A DNA stretch of 64,000 nt, taken from Cognatundibacterium rugosum. GTDB lineage: Bacteria; Pseudomonadota; Gammaproteobacteria; Burkholderiales; Burkholderiaceae_D. Shown in pieces: positions 18,976 through 28,093 of the stretch. The notes under the pieces were generated by a model. It was not told the origin of the DNA. It saw nothing but the letters and a program-made list of their open reading frames with translations, and did no database searches. Position 1 is the stretch's first letter. Every line of letters begins with the position of its first letter. The translations under genes and the position numbers were made by a program. Where the stretch lies: NCBI RefSeq assembly GCF_014284365.1, contig NZ_JACOGG010000012.1, positions 1-64,000 of the forward strand. The letters run 5' to 3'.

Positions 18976-19569
18976 TTACATCAACATCCATAATGCGGTA
19001 CATGCCAGCGCGGCGCCCATGCTCCGATTGAAATAACGCAAGCGCTGACCGACCAGTAGCCAAGCTCGTAACTGCTGCCCCATCCAGGCCCAGGTCAGCA
19101 AACTTAAGGCACTGGGAATCGCGAAGCCGACACTCATCCAGGCCATACGGTTCAGAAAATCACCTTGTCCAATCGCATAGGTGGAGGTTGCAGCAACCAG
19201 CATCATCCAGGCTTTTGGATTGACTACTTGAAACAATGCCGCTTGCGGCAAGGTCAAGGCCTGCATGCCGCGGTTGTCGGCCAGACTGGTAGAAAAACAC
19301 AGTTTCCACGCCAGATACAATAAGTAGGCGTTACCCAAAATCTTCATCATCAGGATTAACACCGGATACTGTTGCAATACCAGTGTGCTACTGCTGCCAA
19401 TTACCCACATCATCACGACGAAACCCAGTGGCACGCCTGCCACCTGCGGCAAGGCGGCGCGCAAGCCATGATTCACACCGGTAGTGGCAGCAATCGCTAC
19501 ATTCGGGCCAGGTGTAAATGAGCCTATCCAGGCAAATGCAGAGAACGCAAAAAATTCAGTCAGCGGCAT
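18976..19569 (-). CDS. LysE family amino-acid exporter
   Basis: 197 residues, about six hydrophobic segments. The N-terminal FAWIGSFTPGPNVAIAATTG matches the conserved TPGPN motif of LysE/RhtB exporters, followed by GVNHGLRAALPQVAGVPLG and NPKAWMML. The start overlaps the end of the DUF2917 gene by ten bases, so translation is coupled. A divergent MocR-type regulator about 500 bases away probably controls the pair. Substrate is not determinable by eye. Confidence 0.88.
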   Translation of the reverse strand: MPLTEFFAFSAFAWIGSFTPGPNVAIAATTGVNHGLRAALPQVAGVPLGFVVMMWVIGSSSTLVLQQYPVLILMMKILGNAYLLYLAWKLCFSTSLADNRGMQALTLPQAALFQVVNPKAWMMLVAATSTYAIGQGDFLNRMAWMSVGFAIPSALSLLTWAWMGQQLRAWLLVGQRLRYFNRSMGAALACTALWMLM

Positions 19570-19892
19570 GCCAGTTCACCTGCCTTCGCTACGCCTGGCT
19601 GATTGTTCATGGATGCGGACGGCATCTCTGCGGAATTGATTTGCACGGACTGCAGATGGAGTGTCGATGACGTACCCCAGCTTTCGACAACCACCTTCTG
19701 TGCTGGTGGTAAATGCAACTGCATACCAGGTGACAACCAATAATCAAAGCTGTCATTACTCACGGTCAGCCACACCAGACCTGCATGCACGCTAAGCAAT
19801 TGCACGTGATCAGCAGTCCAGGACAGAATCTGTCCTTCCTTTAGCTGTAGCTGATGTTGCTGTGCCTGATGTTGCTGTGCCTGATTTTGCAT
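19560..19892 (-). CDS. DUF2917 domain protein
   Basis: 110 residues. A Gln/His-rich N-terminal segment (QNQAQQHQAQQHQLQLKEG) precedes a cupin-like core typical of DUF2917: SVHAGLVWLTVSNDSFDYW, LSPGMQLHLPP, VVVESWG. These small proteins are frequent in Burkholderiales next to LysE exporters and MocR regulators. Function unknown. The Gln/His repeat comes from tandem CAG/CAT-type codons and may vary between strains. Confidence 0.8.
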   Translation of the reverse strand: MQNQAQQHQAQQHQLQLKEGQILSWTADHVQLLSVHAGLVWLTVSNDSFDYWLSPGMQLHLPPAQKVVVESWGTSSTLHLQSVQINSAEMPSASMNNQPGVAKAGELACR

Positions 19893-19989
19893 CCTATTCT
19901 CCTTTGTTGGCTCCCTGCATCAACAGGGATAAAGACCCGTCGTCAGATCATGTGTTTGTGCTATCCTAAACGGAATAACCGATACAGTA

Positions 19990-20027
19990 CCAGTACACTA
20001 AAAACGATAATTCACACACTGTACTGG
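19990..20027. promoter_or_regulatory. candidate MocR operator (inverted repeat)
   Basis: CCAGTACA (19990-19997) and its exact inverse TGTACTGG (20020-20027), centres 30 bases apart, lie between the divergent DUF2917-lysE and mocR genes. An additional ACAGTAC half-site overlaps on the left. MocR regulators bind paired sites in such divergent promoters, so autoregulation and control of the exporter are likely. Confidence 0.6.
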
Positions 20028-20062
20028 ACACTTTCCCATGACAGCGGCCGGAGACACGCCCT

Positions 20063-21484
20063 ATGCAAACCCCACATTTTTTTATTTCCCGTGATTCAGG
20101 TGGTTCACTGGTAGAACAGATATTTCATGCAGTTGCCAATCGTATCGACGATAAGTTGTTGCGAACCGGCGCACGCATGCCATCAATACGTCAGTTTGCA
20201 GATGAGCAAGGCGTGTCGCGCTTTACCGTGGTGGAAGCCTATGACCGTCTGGTTGCCAAGGGCTATCTAGAATCGCGGCGTGGGGCTGGATTCTATGTAC
20301 GTGAGCGCGCATCGATGACGATGAACACGCCAGTCATGCCGCCCCTGCCGGATAGCGCGCAACAGCTGGATGTGGTCTGGCTGGTCAGGAATATGTTTCG
20401 CCAATTACCCCCTCAGAAAATGCCCGGGTCCGGCGTCCTGCCACATGACTGGCTGGATGGAGAACTGGTCGCGAATGGCTTGCGCGCCATCAGTCGTCTG
20501 AACCAGAATCTGCTGCTGCACTACGGTACCCAGCAAGGCTTCCTGCCTTTGCGCCAGCAACTGCAACTGAAGCTGGCGGAACAGGAAATAGCCGCAGCAC
20601 CGGAGCAAATCGTGATGACGACAGGTGTGACACAGGCGCTGGATTTGGTGGCGCGTGAATTTACCAAACCTGGCGATACGATTTTTGTTGATGATCCGGC
20701 CTGGTTCCTGATGTTCGGCTCCTTCGCGATTTTGGGTACCAAAGTCATCGGCATACCACGCTTACACGATGGCCCGGACGTAGTCAAACTGGCTGAACTG
20801 GCTGCCATTCACAAGCCTAAGCTGTACATCATCAATTCAGTGATGCATAACCCGACTTCGACTTCGCTGTCAGCTGCGAAGGCATTTCAGGTACTCAAAA
20901 CCGCTGAACTGCATGACTTTATGATTGTGGAAGATGATATTTATTGCGATATGCATCCGGGCAGCGCAGTACAGTCGGCGACCCGGATCGCAGCACTCGA
21001 TCAGCTTAACCGTGTGATTTACCTGGGCGGATTTTCTAAAACGCTGGCAGCCAATCTGCGGGTCGGCTTTATTGCCACCTCTCCGGAACTCGCGATACGG
21101 CTGTCGGATCGCAAAATGCTATCCACCCTGACCACCACAGAAATCGGTGAGCGGGTCGTGTATAAAATTTTATCGGAAGGTCATTACCGTAAGCATGTAG
21201 ACCGCATTCGCGTCAAACTCGACGGCGTGCGCGACCAGATCACTAAACGCCTGGAAAATCTGGGTATGAAGGTCGAGCACCGCACCCCGGCGGGAATGTT
21301 TTTATGGACTGATACCGGGCTCGATACGAACAAGCTGACAGAAAAAGCCCTGGAGCAAGGCTATCTGCTGGCTCCAGGCAGCCTGTTTTCACCGCAGCAG
21401 CTACCTTCCACCCGCATGCGTATCAACATCGCTGCCATGTCCGATCCTGGGGTCTGGGATTTTCTGCAAAAAGCCATGAAGTGA
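20063..21484 (+). CDS. MocR-type transcriptional regulator (GntR HTH plus aminotransferase domain)
   Basis: 473 residues. The N-terminal winged helix (about 10-80) carries the GntR pattern LLRTGARMPSIRQFADEQGVS. The rest is a fold-type I aminotransferase-like domain with the PLP lysine in GGFSKTLAANLRVGF and the motif HNPTSTSLS. MocR regulators bind PLP and an amino compound. A GGAG ribosome-binding site precedes the ATG. The operator-like inverted repeat and the divergent DUF2917-lysE pair suggest it regulates that exporter. A weak CTGACC/GGTCAG hairpin follows the stop. Confidence 0.9.
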   Translation: MQTPHFFISRDSGGSLVEQIFHAVANRIDDKLLRTGARMPSIRQFADEQGVSRFTVVEAYDRLVAKGYLESRRGAGFYVRERASMTMNTPVMPPLPDSAQQLDVVWLVRNMFRQLPPQKMPGSGVLPHDWLDGELVANGLRAISRLNQNLLLHYGTQQGFLPLRQQLQLKLAEQEIAAAPEQIVMTTGVTQALDLVAREFTKPGDTIFVDDPAWFLMFGSFAILGTKVIGIPRLHDGPDVVKLAELAAIHKPKLYIINSVMHNPTSTSLSAAKAFQVLKTAELHDFMIVEDDIYCDMHPGSAVQSATRIAALDQLNRVIYLGGFSKTLAANLRVGFIATSPELAIRLSDRKMLSTLTTTEIGERVVYKILSEGHYRKHVDRIRVKLDGVRDQITKRLENLGMKVEHRTPAGMFLWTDTGLDTNKLTEKALEQGYLLAPGSLFSPQQLPSTRMRINIAAMSDPGVWDFLQKAMK

Positions 21485-21624
21485 AGCCCTGACCGGTTAA
21501 GGTCAGAGGGGTAACACATGCCGGTATCTACAGCCCGGGAACAGCAGAAATCCGGATATCTATGCTACATTCTGTCAGAATCCCTGCTTATTTGTGCCCA
21601 GCTTGACGTAAAATAGCGGCTTCT

Positions 21625-21686
21625 CTGCGCTAACCGATCTGGTGTACCCCGGCTAACCCGAACATTACCAGATGCAGATAGCGCAG
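21625..21686 (+). ncRNA. two-tier stem-loop at the 5' end of the cysS leader
   Basis: An outer 8-bp stem CTGCGCTA (21625-21632)/TAGCGCAG (21679-21686) encloses a 7-bp stem ATCTGGT (21637-21643)/ACCAGAT (21667-21673), both perfect, with a 23-base apical region containing CCGG/CCCG. A TAAAAT at 21609-21614 could be a -10 element, which would place this structure at the very start of the transcript. I do not recognise it as a known riboswitch class. Confidence 0.55.
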
Positions 21687-21708
21687 TCCAAAACGACATC
21701 ACTTAACC

Positions 21709-21846
21709 ATGACACGTGCATCCAGACTTGCTATCGCTTTCGCTACCGGCCCACGGCCAGGTCAGCGCACAGCCTTAGTCTGTGGCTGCTATTGCACGCA
21801 TTGTTGCGCTGGTTATTGTACTTGTTGTCGCGCTTGCTGCTTCTGA
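21709..21846 (+). CDS. candidate cysteine-rich leader peptide of cysS
   Basis: A 45-codon ATG frame ending in TGA, 80 bases before the cysS start. Codons 25, 27, 29, 32, 33, 37, 39, 40, 43 and 44 are all Cys, both TGT and TGC: ten Cys in the last 21 codons, beginning CGCYCTHCC. The first 24 codons look ordinary (MTRASRLAIAFATGPRPGQR). Position before cysteinyl-tRNA synthetase and the run of the cognate codon fit a ribosome-stalling leader that senses charged tRNA-Cys. There is no clear Shine-Dalgarno site, and the T/G-rich stretch also gives Leu/Val-rich frames, so chance cannot be excluded. Polycysteine leader ORFs acting as attenuators are known in mycobacteria. Confidence 0.5.
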   Translation: MTRASRLAIAFATGPRPGQRTALVCGCYCTHCCAGYCTCCRACCF

Positions 21847-21851
21847 TTCCT

Positions 21852-21904
21852 GCCAGTCTGGTGATGCCAGCACTGCGCCAGCCAACTGGCTAACAACCAT
21901 TTTT
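21852..21904 (+). promoter_or_regulatory. competing hairpins between the Cys-rich ORF and cysS (possible attenuator)
   Basis: Three CCAG and two CTGG segments can pair in exclusive ways: GCCAGT (21852-21857) with ACTGGC (21885-21890), CTGG (21858-21861) with CCAG (21867-21870), and GCCAG (21877-21881) with CTGGC (21886-21890) around loop CCAA. Five T follow at 21900-21904, nine bases after the last stem, so as a classical terminator it is weak; it could instead gate ribosome access to cysS. Confidence 0.35.
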
Positions 21905-21926
21905 CTCAATATTTTTCTAAATTACG

Positions 21927-23300
21927 ATGGACATTCAGCTCTACGACAATTGGGAACGCCGCCTGCGTCCTTTTACTCCGCTGCGCAATGACTGGGTAGG
22001 TCTGTACTGCTGCGGCCCGACCGTGTACGACTATGCGCATATCGGTAATTTGCGCACCTATCTGTTCGAAGACATCCTGCGCCGTACACTGGAATGGAAT
22101 GGGCACACGGTACGCCATGTCATCAACATCACCGATGTGGGTCATCTGGTTTCAGATGGTGATGACGGCGAAGATAAGATGGAAAAAGGCAGCCGCAAAG
22201 CCGGTGAGTCTGCGTGGCAAATCGCTGACCGCTTTACTGCAGCATTCAAAAACGATCTGCAAAGTCTGAATATTCTGGAACCTGCGATCTGGTGCAAAGC
22301 GACCGATCATATTGCTGAGCAAATCGATTTTATCTCCTGCATAGAAAAAAACGGTTACACCTATCGCACCAGCGATGGCATTTATTTTGATACCAGCAAA
22401 CAGGATGATTACGGCTATCTGGCCCGTATCAAACGCGATGCCATCAAGGCTGGCAGCCGGGTTGAACTGGGAGAAAAACGGAATGCCACGGATTTCGCCT
22501 TGTGGAAATTCAGCCCAGACAACGAGCAACGTCAAATGGAATGGGATAGCCCCTGGGGGCGCGGTTTCCCGGGCTGGCATATCGAATGCTCGGCAATGTC
22601 CGCCAAGTATCTGACGCCTTGGTTTGATATCCATTGCGGTGGCGAGGATCATATCTCCATCCATCACAGCAACGAGATCGCACAAAATCAGGCCTGCCAC
22701 GGCACGCGCCTGGCGAACTTCTGGATGCACGGCTATTTCCTGCAAATCGATTCCGGCAAGATGTCGAAATCCAGTGGCGACTTCCTGCGTCTGCAAACCC
22801 TGCTCGACCAACATATTGATCCGCTAGCCTATCGCTATCTGTGCCTGACTGCGCATTACCGCAGCCAGATGCAATTCAGCTTTGAAGCGCTGCAGTCTGC
22901 GCAAACGGCGTTGCAACGCCTGCGTGAGACTTATCACGCCTGGCCAGCCGGTGGCAGTGTTTCCAGCGCCTACCAGGAAAAATTCACCGCCTTTGTGAAT
23001 GAGGATCTGAATGTGCCACGCGCACTTGCACTGGTGTGGGAAATGTTGAAATCCGAGCTCAGCGACGCCGATAAAAAAGCGACCATCACTGAGTTTGACC
23101 GTATCTTTGGCTTGGGTCTGGCCAGCTGGGTACCACAGGCATTGGAAGTACCGGCTGAAGTACAGACGCTGGCAGAGCAACGCCAGGCAGCCCGTGCTGC
23201 AAAAAACTGGGCAGAAGCAGACCGCTTACGCGCAGAATTGCATGCACTCGGTTTTGAAGTAGAAGACAAGGCTGGCAGCATGCAGATCAAGCGTCTGTAA
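21927..23300 (+). CDS. cysS: cysteinyl-tRNA synthetase
   Basis: 457 residues, full length. Class I synthetase that charges tRNA-Cys. The zinc-binding CCGPTVYD motif and the HIGH box (HIGN, residues 38-41) are at the N-terminus; KMSKS is at residues 278-282 ([11 protein letters not shown]); further zinc ligands lie in the WHIECSAM and HHSNEIAQ segments. The C-terminal helical domain ends with [17 protein letters not shown]. The unusually structured leader (21625-21904) with a Cys-rich ORF suggests transcription or translation is tuned to cysteine supply. A strong terminator follows at 23318. Confidence 0.96.
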   Translation: MDIQLYDNWERRLRPFTPLRNDWVGLYCCGPTVYDYAHIGNLRTYLFEDILRRTLEWNGHTVRHVINITDVGHLVSDGDDGEDKMEKGSRKAGESAWQIADRFTAAFKNDLQSLNILEPAIWCKATDHIAEQIDFISCIEKNGYTYRTSDGIYFDTSKQDDYGYLARIKRDAIKAGSRVELGEKRNATDFALWKFSPDNEQRQMEWDSPWGRGFPGWHIECSAMSAKYLTPWFDIHCGGEDHISIHHSNEIAQNQACHGTRLANFWMHGYFLQIDSGKMSKSSGDFLRLQTLLDQHIDPLAYRYLCLTAHYRSQMQFSFEALQSAQTALQRLRETYHAWPAGGSVSSAYQEKFTAFVNEDLNVPRALALVWEMLKSELSDADKKATITEFDRIFGLGLASWVPQALEVPAEVQTLAEQRQAARAAKNWAEADRLRAELHALGFEVEDKAGSMQIKRL

Positions 23301-23317
23301 TTCAAGCCCTGGCAAAG

Positions 23318-23353
23318 AAAAAGCTGATCCCGCAAACGGATCAGCTTTTTTTA
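23318..23353. terminator. intrinsic terminator between cysS and the receptor gene
   Basis: Stem AAAAAGCTGATCC/GGATCAGCTTTTT around CGCAAAC, ending in a T-run on the plus strand and a matching A-run on the other side, so it can serve both convergent genes. Confidence 0.9.
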
Positions 23354-23383
23354 TATCCCGGTATCTGCACCCACAAGCAGGGA

Positions 23384-25579
23384 CTACAAACGTTTTTCCA
23401 GCACCAGCCGGATCGCCGTCGATCTTGGCGTCTCTATACTCCGCAGCATATTGCCCTGATAGGTGTAGCCCTCTGCTGTTACGAGTGGCTGATGCAACAC
23501 ATTCAGTAGCGAAAGACGTAACTGCAAGCCCTGCTCCCATTTCCACAAACTGTAAATATCCAAACTACGATTCACGCTGCTGTAACTGTTTAACCAGATT
23601 GCGGTACGCACATAGCCTCCGGTCTGTAAGTTCAGATTCATCCCCAGCGTGTGATTGGCGTTGCGCTGATAATCCAGGCTCAGATTGCCTGTTACCGGCA
23701 CCTGTGCTACCAGGCGGTTATCCGGGCCCGGCACACTGTCCACTCTCGACCAGTTACGCGCCAAATTGAAGCGTATGTCGACCGCCGGTGCCTGAGGCCA
23801 CCACCATTTCAATGGAAAACGCGCATCCATTTCTACGCCAGCGATCAATGCGCGGCCCTGATTGTCCGGCCAGCTCACCCACTCGCCACCCTGCCGGAAT
23901 AACTGAAAGGTGGTGATATTGTCGACCCGCTTCCAATACGTGCTCAGGCTCACGACGCTGTCTTTGCTCAGGTAATGTTCGTAAGCCAGATCGATGCCCC
24001 AGGCCAGCTCAGGCAGTAAATGAGGATTCCCCTGAAAATCAGCGTTGGTCGGGCTGTTGGCATTATTGACGGTGTAACGCCGTGGCACCAGATTACGCGT
24101 GAGTGGCGCTTTATAAGTACGAGATACCGCCAGCCTGAGCTGATCCTTGTCACTGCCGGGAAGTTTCCATAGCCATTGCGTCACCGGGCTGAATACACTG
24201 GAACGGGTGTCAACCGGTAGCATTGTTAATCCGCGTATGGCAGTGTTCAGGCCCTCCCAACGCAAGCCCAGATAAGCCTGCAGCGCAGGTGATATCTCCC
24301 ACTCATCCTGAGCATACACAGCCAGCCTGCGTACATCGGCATGGTATTCTTCGTTTAGCCGGCTCAGTTCTGTCGAACCTGCTGCATGATCAAGCTGTAG
24401 GCGTTGCTCGCTGCGGCGTACCAGCCCCCCATCCCAACCCAGTGCGAAACTATGCTGATCATTCAACTTCATCAGCAATTTTCCACTGGCGCTCAGATTC
24501 TGATCGACCGCATAAGACACGACATTGCGCACGAATGGTGAGGTAGCGGCGGGTCGGAAATACCCATCAAAAAAATAATCAGAATCGCGCCTTAGGTAAA
24601 ATCCACTGACTTTGCTGTCGAGCTTGATCTCAGGTGAAAAACGATGGCTCCAGCTCAGGTCGCTGCGCAGATGTCGGGTGTTGGCATCGGAGCGGTAATC
24701 ATTATCGGGATAATCCGAAGCTTGTCCCAGCTCAGTCTGTTCATGGTTATTGCCGCGCATGCTGTTCTGGCTGTATTCCAGTAAATTCTGCCAGACCAGC
24801 TGATCACCATTGTCCAGCTTCCAGCTCAGGCGCGGTGCCATGCTGAATTTATCAGTTTGAAACCGGATGTCTTCATGAAACCGGCGCAAACCTGTGAGCG
24901 TATCCTGCGTATCACGCGCCGTCTCGGTCGTCACAGGCTGGCTACCGCTGCGGTTTTGTGTCAATGCAGTATTCAGCGACCAGCTCAGTTTTCCATTCTG
25001 ATCTGCCAATTCCAGGCTCAGCGCCGGACTCAGACCCGCCTCACCATGCTGGACGCTGAATTTAAGCTGGGTAGTATTCCGTTCCACGTTTTTGCGCAAG
25101 ATGATATTGATGCTGCCAGCAATCGCCTGCGCACTGAATTCTGCTGTTGTACTGCGAAAGATTTCCACCCGCTCAATCAACTCCGGTGACAAGCTATCGA
25201 TAGAAAACCCAGGTGGCACCGGCTCTCCATTGATCATGATCTGGGTATAACCGGAACCCAGTCCGCGCATACGAATTTCAGTGCCAACCACAGAAATGCC
25301 GGGTTGCCGTTTTAAGGCTTCGGCCAGGCCCTGTTCACCAAACTGCAATAACTCACTACGCGCGATCACGATTTTGCTGGCACTATCCTGACGGCGCTGA
25401 CTCTGGGTATCGGGCGCAGTGATTTCTACATTCTGAATTTTTTGTTTATCGTCGGCGCCATCCTGCGCCAGCACGTTAGAGCTGACGGCACTGCTGATAC
25501 CCAGCGCACACGAGACAACCCGAATTAAACCGACGCCAGCAGCAGGCGCGGATTTGTTGAAACAAAACTTAGTCGGCAT
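23384..25579 (-). CDS. TonB-dependent outer-membrane receptor
   Basis: About 731 residues from the ATG at 25579, which opens a signal peptide (MPTKFCFNKSAPAAG..., cleavage near VLAQDG); an in-frame ATG at 25759 would add 60 poorly suited residues. The plug domain follows with KIVIARSELLQFGEQGLAEAL, PGISVVGTEIRMRGLG, MINGEPV and SIDSLSPELIERVEI, the pattern of FepA/BtuB-type receptors. The remaining about 550 residues are alternating beta strands of a 22-strand barrel ending in RLVLEKRL. Substrate unknown (siderophore, cobalamin or oligosaccharide). A truncated, possibly TonB-like gene is divergent to it. Confidence 0.88.
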   Translation of the reverse strand: MPTKFCFNKSAPAAGVGLIRVVSCALGISSAVSSNVLAQDGADDKQKIQNVEITAPDTQSQRRQDSASKIVIARSELLQFGEQGLAEALKRQPGISVVGTEIRMRGLGSGYTQIMINGEPVPPGFSIDSLSPELIERVEIFRSTTAEFSAQAIAGSINIILRKNVERNTTQLKFSVQHGEAGLSPALSLELADQNGKLSWSLNTALTQNRSGSQPVTTETARDTQDTLTGLRRFHEDIRFQTDKFSMAPRLSWKLDNGDQLVWQNLLEYSQNSMRGNNHEQTELGQASDYPDNDYRSDANTRHLRSDLSWSHRFSPEIKLDSKVSGFYLRRDSDYFFDGYFRPAATSPFVRNVVSYAVDQNLSASGKLLMKLNDQHSFALGWDGGLVRRSEQRLQLDHAAGSTELSRLNEEYHADVRRLAVYAQDEWEISPALQAYLGLRWEGLNTAIRGLTMLPVDTRSSVFSPVTQWLWKLPGSDKDQLRLAVSRTYKAPLTRNLVPRRYTVNNANSPTNADFQGNPHLLPELAWGIDLAYEHYLSKDSVVSLSTYWKRVDNITTFQLFRQGGEWVSWPDNQGRALIAGVEMDARFPLKWWWPQAPAVDIRFNLARNWSRVDSVPGPDNRLVAQVPVTGNLSLDYQRNANHTLGMNLNLQTGGYVRTAIWLNSYSSVNRSLDIYSLWKWEQGLQLRLSLLNVLHQPLVTAEGYTYQGNMLRSIETPRSTAIRLVLEKRL

Positions 25580-25779
25580 AAGTAAGTCAATAAAACAAGC
25601 ATTTATAAAAAGACACATTATGCTCACTTGCGGCGCCTGATGGATAAAAATGTGATGAATGCGGTGATTGGAGGGACGAGTCTCCGCTGTTTCAGAAACA
25701 GGCAAGCGCAACAACCGCGCTTTACGTACTGTGTTTTCATAGCCTGCTTTGGATAGCATTAAGTAGTATTGCTGCGCTC

Positions 25780-25955
25780 ATGAAGGTCAGTGATAGCCTG
25801 CAGTCTGGTCAAATACAAAACCCTGAATTTGGAAACCTGCACTGGTTTACTGGCTGGTGGCTTAGATGTGTCGGCTATCTGGCGCTTACCTTCAGTCTGC
25901 ATCTGCTGATCCTTCGCAGGCCCGGGATTTTTCAACACAGATTTGCGATTGCGCT
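25780..25955 (+). pseudogene. 5' fragment of a membrane-anchored protein cut by an IS-end-like sequence
   Basis: An ATG frame encodes about 58 residues with one hydrophobic segment (WWLRCVGYLALTFSLHLLIL) and then RRPG, a layout like the N-terminal anchor of TonB. At 25956 the sequence changes to an IS-end-like GGGCCTGTTAACA and the frame runs on into Arg/Lys-rich noncoding sequence before stopping at 26052. Being divergent from a TonB-dependent receptor fits a lost TonB partner, but that is inference; the fragment is too short for a firm family call. Confidence 0.35.
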
Positions 25956-26070
25956 AGGGCCTGTTAACATTGAGATTGGGAGATGCGTTCAAACCAAAAC
26001 GTGGGCTGGCAAGGCGAGCGTCGCAGTCAGGGCAGTTTTGCGTAAGTCCTAATACAGTTAACATCTGCAA
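25956..26070 (+). repeat. IS terminal remnant (left-end-like)
   Basis: GGGCCTGTTAACA at 25956 closely resembles GGGCCTGTAAACA at 27673, which is the outer end of the IS5-family remnant there. Both copies have the same orientation. About 100 bases of non-coding sequence without a transposase follow. The right boundary is uncertain. It disrupts the frame at 25780. Confidence 0.4.
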
Positions 26071-27540
<1,470 letters not shown>

Positions 27541-27567
27541 CAGAGCCTGGGGTTCTGTATAAGTGTG

Positions 27568-27600
27568 CGGCTCACCTTGGCGATGGGGTGAGCCGTTTTT
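27568..27600 (+). terminator. intrinsic terminator of the asparaginase gene
   Basis: Stem CGGCTCACC/GGTGAGCCG with a 10-base loop and TTTTTATT immediately after, 28 bases past the stop codon. Confidence 0.88.
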
Positions 27601-27672
27601 ATTCCGACTACGGAGACAGGACTTCGCAGCTAAGTTGCACTCAATTTTTCAACTTATCCCCATTGACAATCT

Positions 27673-27945
27673 TAGGGCCTGTAAACAATCAAGCGATCCA
27701 GACGTAAGTGCAGACGAGGTTAAGAAATGACAGGTAGTTACGACCCAGCTTTTCATAACGTGTTGCGATCCTTCGAAATTGCTTGATTCGGTTAAAAAAC
27801 GTTCGACCACTGCATGAATCTTGCTCGTCAGTCCGCCACGCGAGCGTCCTATCGCTTGGGGACCTTCTTGTTTTGGGCTCCCGCCGCATGCTGATGCGCA
27901 CGCACCGCCGTGCTGTCGATCATCAGCATTTCCAAAATCAGATAA
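27673..27945 (-). mobile_element. degenerate, internally deleted IS5-family element
   Basis: On the minus strand, three frames carry pieces of one IS5-family transposase: MLMIDSTAVRAHQHAAGA (with the catalytic Asp region), then GPQAIGRSRGGLTSKIHAVV, then directly FFNRIKQFRRIATRYEKL and NYLSFLNLVCTYVWIA with the natural stop. The central part between HAVV and the C-terminal ERFFN motif is missing, and frames do not join, so it is inactive. The outer end GGGCCTGTAAACA is at 27673; no matching inverted end is found on the other side, where similarity stops about ten bases before the htpG heat-shock promoter. Confidence 0.8.
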
Positions 27946-27955
27946 TAATTTTTTC

Positions 27956-27983
27956 CTTGAAATACGTTGTGCTGTCCCCAGAT
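27956..27983 (+). promoter_or_regulatory. sigma32-type heat-shock promoter of htpG
   Basis: CTTGAAA (27956-27962), a 13-base spacer, and CCCCAGAT (27976-27983) match the RpoH consensus CTTGAAA-N(13-17)-CCCCATNT at 13 of 15 or 14 of 15 fixed positions depending on the N. It lies about 110 bases upstream of the htpG ATG and immediately beyond the IS remnant. Confidence 0.7.
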
Positions 27984-28093
27984 ATCGAGAACGCTGTTTT
28001 GCAGATTATCTCCATCTTTGTCTGACAAAGCAGGCAAAAGCACGAAAAACCTCTATCTAACCCTGTCTTCCTAAGCTAAATTCCGAGGAAAAA

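Noticed and set aside
21782-21991. Val/Ala-rich frame overlapping the Cys-rich ORF and the cysS start
   Set aside because: It overlaps the start of cysS out of frame, has no ribosome-binding site and looks like the shadow of the T/G-rich stretch. The Cys frame is more meaningful because of its position, though still a hypothesis.
25956-26052. C-terminal part of the frame that starts at 25780
   Set aside because: After the IS-end-like sequence the encoded residues are an Arg/Lys/Ala mix with no fold signal; read as insertion sequence, not protein.
27849-28043. Minus-strand frame extending the IS transposase into the htpG upstream region
   Set aside because: Only the part from the MLMIDST motif on resembles IS5-family transposases. 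The preceding residues come from the heat-shock promoter region and have no family similarity.
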